A stretch of DNA of 7,036 bases. It comes from Ruminococcaceae bacterium UBA1447. Its GTDB lineage: Bacteria; Bacillota; Clostridia; Oscillospirales; Acutalibacteraceae. Below the pieces are notes generated by a model. It had not been told where the DNA came from. It saw only the letters and a list, made by a program, of their open reading frames with translations, and searched no databases. Made by a program: the position numbers and the translations under genes. The stretch spans positions 1-7,036 of the forward strand of contig DCTF01000008.1 of NCBI GenBank assembly GCA_002329225.1, given 5' to 3'. Numbering within the stretch: the first letter of the stretch is position 1; each line of letters starts with the position of its first letter. Below are positions 4,906 to 7,036 of the stretch, piece by piece.

Positions 4906-6430
4906 TACCTGCGGCCAAATGCCTTTTCTCATTGAGTTCATTCAACATGCGCTTATGTTCCTTGTCGCTCAGAGCATAATTCCAGGTGGGGATAACCGAA
5001 AGTATTCCGCCGATTGCGCGCGGTATGGAAACCAGGAAGAACAAAATCATCATAAACTGAGAATACTTGTCCTCCAAACGGGGAACTCCGCCGGCTGCGA
5101 TAAATTTATTCAGTTCGTCAATTGCCGCATCCGAAAAACCTACCGCAGTATAGGCCATGCCGCTGATAACGGTAGCAATAGCGGTGGTAAGCTTTACAAT
5201 AAAGGTCTGGCCGGAAAAGAAAACGCCGTCAGGTCTTATTCCGTTGTGGTATTCCTCATAGTCCACCGCATCGGCAATCATATAGCTCTGCAAAACGGTA
5301 TTAATTCCCGCAGTCGCTCCGCCGAAAGTGAACAGAACAAAGCAAATAACCAAGTATACGGGCTTTACCAAATCTCTCGGCGCAATCAGGTACAGAACAA
5401 AAATCAGTACAAAGGGGATTACTCCGAAAAGATTGCTGTAATTGTATAGATCCTTCTTTTCAAACCTGGACACCAGTTTCGGCGCAAGGCCCATAGCGGC
5501 AAACTGCCCTATCAGCATACCCCCGCCCAGGAACACCATGTAAAGCAGGGCTGTCGTGGGGTTTTTGCTGGCGTAATAATAAGTGACCAGGGGCATGGCC
5601 GCCAACATCAAAAGCTGTTTCGGGCTGCCCATTACGCCGGAAAGAAGAATCTGCCTGAAAGGCTTGTTTGTCCACATGAGGCTAAAGTTTTCTTTAAGAG
5701 AATAACTTTTTTCAGAGGCGGGGATTCTCTCTTTTGTAAACAGTCCCGTAAGCTGGAACATTGCGGAGCCTATTACTCCGAAAATCAGGGCGGCAACAAT
5801 AAAGCCCATCCGCTCACCCGCCGCAGCGGCGGTCACTTTTTCCGTATCTTCATAGAATCTGGCAAAATGTTTTCCCAACTCCAGGGCAACGGGCTGAAAA
5901 CTCACCAGAGTTATACCGCCGCCGATACCGGCTATCATCCTTGCCAAAGAAAGGAGTTTTTGCCTGTCCTCGGCGCTCTCGCTCATCAGGGCGGTAATGC
6001 CCCACAGGGGGATATCTCCTACCGTATAGGTCATGCCCCAAAGCACATAAGTGACAGCCGCCCAAATAACTATTGCGGCGTTTTTCCCTACAAAATTCCC
6101 ACCCAAACTCGGATCGAAAAAGCCGAAGTTTGTATAGCAAAGTACGGTAATAATCAAAATGGGGATAGGTACGGCTATCAGATAGGGACGGCATTTGCCG
6201 ATTTTTGTTCTGGTTTTGTCAACAATTGTACCCATCATCGGGTCATTGAAGGCGTCCCAGACTCTTGCAATTGCCATTATAATGCTCACGGTCGCAGCCG
6301 GGATAAGAATGGTAAACTGCAGATAATAGGCCAGGCCGGCACCGATAATGTTGTAAATGATGTTTTGCCCCGCCAGGCCTATCAGATAGGCGTTCCGCTC
6401 CTTTGGGGTGTAAGTGTTTAACTTCTCCAT
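4886..6430 (-). CDS. GPH-family (MelB-like) glycoside:cation symporter
   Basis: A 514-residue inner-membrane transporter with about 12 hydrophobic segments, of the glycoside-pentoside-hexuronide:cation symporter family (TC 2.A.2; MelB, XynP, UidB relatives). The cation-site block RVWDAFNDPMMGTIVDKTRT (56-75) carries Asp59, Asn62 and Asp63, the counterparts of the MelB Asp/Asn/Asp set. Asp139 in GDIPLWG corresponds to the MelB helix-IV aspartate involved in sugar binding. The C-half signature DAVDYEEYHNGIRPDGVFFS (387-406) is followed by Lys413 in FIVKL, at the place of the conserved helix-XI lysine. It should import a sugar or glycoside with Na+ or H+; the substrate cannot be fixed from sequence. 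The ATG start has AGAGGA about 6 nt upstream. It is followed directly by dut and, beyond that, by the DUF4838 enzyme, so an imported N-glycan-type fragment or glucuronide is a reasonable guess. The length is slightly above MelB because of longer loops and a charged C-terminal tail. Confidence 0.92.
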   Translation of the reverse strand: MEKLNTYTPKERNAYLIGLAGQNIIYNIIGAGLAYYLQFTILIPAATVSIIMAIARVWDAFNDPMMGTIVDKTRTKIGKCRPYLIAVPIPILIITVLCYTNFGFFDPSLGGNFVGKNAAIVIWAAVTYVLWGMTYTVGDIPLWGITALMSESAEDRQKLLSLARMIAGIGGGITLVSFQPVALELGKHFARFYEDTEKVTAAAAGERMGFIVAALIFGVIGSAMFQLTGLFTKERIPASEKSYSLKENFSLMWTNKPFRQILLSGVMGSPKQLLMLAAMPLVTYYYASKNPTTALLYMVFLGGGMLIGQFAAMGLAPKLVSRFEKKDLYNYSNLFGVIPFVLIFVLYLIAPRDLVKPVYLVICFVLFTFGGATAGINTVLQSYMIADAVDYEEYHNGIRPDGVFFSGQTFIVKLTTAIATVISGMAYTAVGFSDAAIDELNKFIAAGGVPRLEDKYSQFMMILFFLVSIPRAIGGILSVIPTWNYALSDKEHKRMLNELNEKRHLAAGKEDNVE

Positions 6431-6450
6431 AGTATTCCTCTTTCCATTTT

Positions 6451-6479
6451 ATTTTATAATTTCGCTTATTACCGTCCAA
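6451..6479 (-). promoter_or_regulatory. Weak candidate promoter before the symporter gene
   Basis: In the 66-nt gap between the U32 stop and the symporter start, minus-strand TTGGAC (6474-6479) is 17 nt from TAAAAT (6451-6456). The -10 is good (5/6) and the -35 poor (3/6). If it is real, the symporter-dut unit can be expressed apart from the U32 gene. No terminator hairpin is seen in the gap, so read-through is also possible. Confidence 0.35.
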
Positions 6480-6496
6480 GCTGAAAATAAACGCCG

Positions 6497-7036
6497 TCAT
6501 TCCACGCCTCTGTAGGCCGCCCCTCTTGTAAATTCCCCACGGGGAGGCACACCTGCTGAAAAATCCTTTATTACAAGGCCGGCTTCTTCCCTGCTTTCCG
6601 TTGTGAAATAAAGCAGTAAAAAGTCCATATTTTTAATCTCTTCCTTTTTATCGCCTAAATATACCGGGCGCGAGTTATAAACAACCGAACAGCCCGCTTC
6701 ACAAATCACGGGGAATTCTATGCCCATACGATCCCTAAGCGCCCCGCTACCGCCGCAATCGGCACATTTTTTACCGTTATTCAAAGGGCAGGCTCGGGTC
6801 AGCATAAGGGGCAGGCGGCCGTAGGCAAAAATTCCTCGGGGCAAGTCACCGCCCAAAGCCGCCGACTGCTTAAGCGTCATTTCGGTAGACACAAGGACGG
6901 CTGTAACTCCCTCCCGTGAAAGGGTTTTGATACTGCGGGTGTTGAAAATGTTGGTTCCCGGCCCCGCCAGGACTTCAAAGCCTTCCCCCAAAGCTAAAGC
7001 AACACCGTCAAGGGTTCCGGCTACGGCGGTTTTTAT
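6497..7036 (-). CDS. Peptidase U32 family protein (RlhA-like), C-terminal part (5' end outside window)
   Basis: The frame is open to the right edge (reading ...GTLDGVALALGEGFEVLAGP...), so the 179 visible residues are only the C-terminal part. Family marks are GTNIFNTRS, AYGRLPLMLTRACPLNNGKK, LRDRMGIEFPV, YNSRPVYLGD, LLLYFTTES and the terminal FTRGAAYRGVE. Five cysteines in the pattern C-x7-C-x2-C-x17-C-x3-C (visible residues 83, 91, 94, 112, 116) resemble the cysteine sets of U32 proteins, some of which (for example UbiU/UbiV) bind a [4Fe-4S] cluster. U32 members include collagenase-like peptidases and the RNA hydroxylation proteins RlhA (23S rRNA) and TrhP (tRNA). The FTRG-x2-YRGV ending best fits the RlhA-like clostridial group, by motif memory. 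A TTG inside the frame near 6991 is not a convincing start, because family-like sequence continues upstream of it. Confidence 0.9.
   Translation of the reverse strand: MKTAVAGTLDGVALALGEGFEVLAGPGTNIFNTRSIKTLSREGVTAVLVSTEMTLKQSAALGGDLPRGIFAYGRLPLMLTRACPLNNGKKCADCGGSGALRDRMGIEFPVICEAGCSVVYNSRPVYLGDKKEEIKNMDFLLLYFTTESREEAGLVIKDFSAGVPPRGEFTRGAAYRGVE

Noticed and set aside
5867..6421. 184-residue plus-strand ORF opposite the symporter
   Set aside because: Antisense shadow of the MelB-like gene with no recognisable domain.

Overview
The window looks like chromosomal DNA from a Bacillota/Clostridia-type, glycan-using bacterium, probably from a gut or rumen. This is inferred from strong AGGAGG-type ribosome binding sites, sigma-A-like promoters, a small zinc-ribbon protein of a type common in Clostridia, a U32 protein with clostridial-type motifs, and a set of carbohydrate genes. 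No phage, insertion sequence, CRISPR array, tRNA or rRNA was found.

Layout. (1) Positions 2-877, plus strand: the 3' half of an L-fucose isomerase gene, entering from the left edge and closed by a strong intrinsic terminator. (2) Positions 880-2457, an AT-richer stretch: a minus-strand alpha/beta hydrolase and a plus-strand small zinc-ribbon protein, divergently transcribed from a 229-bp spacer holding a promoter for each. The zinc-ribbon gene ends in a terminator that may also serve the converging gene on its right. (3) Positions 2458-7036, all minus strand. In transcription order these are the C-terminal part of a U32-family protein (enters from the right edge), a GPH/MelB-type sugar:cation symporter, a dUTPase whose start overlaps the symporter stop, a 228-nt spacer with a large nested inverted repeat and a possible 23-codon leader ORF, and a DUF4838 protein related to the GH163 endo-beta-N-acetylglucosaminidases.

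How the genes may work together (inference). The symporter would import a glycoside or small oligosaccharide. The DUF4838/GH163-like protein has no signal peptide, so it could cleave that substrate in the cytoplasm. Fucose isomerase would handle L-fucose, a common sugar of host N-glycans and mucins. The fucose gene is on the opposite strand, separated by unrelated genes, and differs in composition, so co-regulation is not shown. The dUTPase and the U32 protein (family members act in RNA hydroxylation or as peptidases) look like housekeeping genes between which the transporter has come to lie.

The most notable observations are a sharp codon-use break inside fucI near position 640, the structured spacer with a leader-like ORF upstream of the DUF4838 gene, and a DUF4838/GH163-like enzyme that appears cytoplasmic. 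I see no clearly new multi-gene system.
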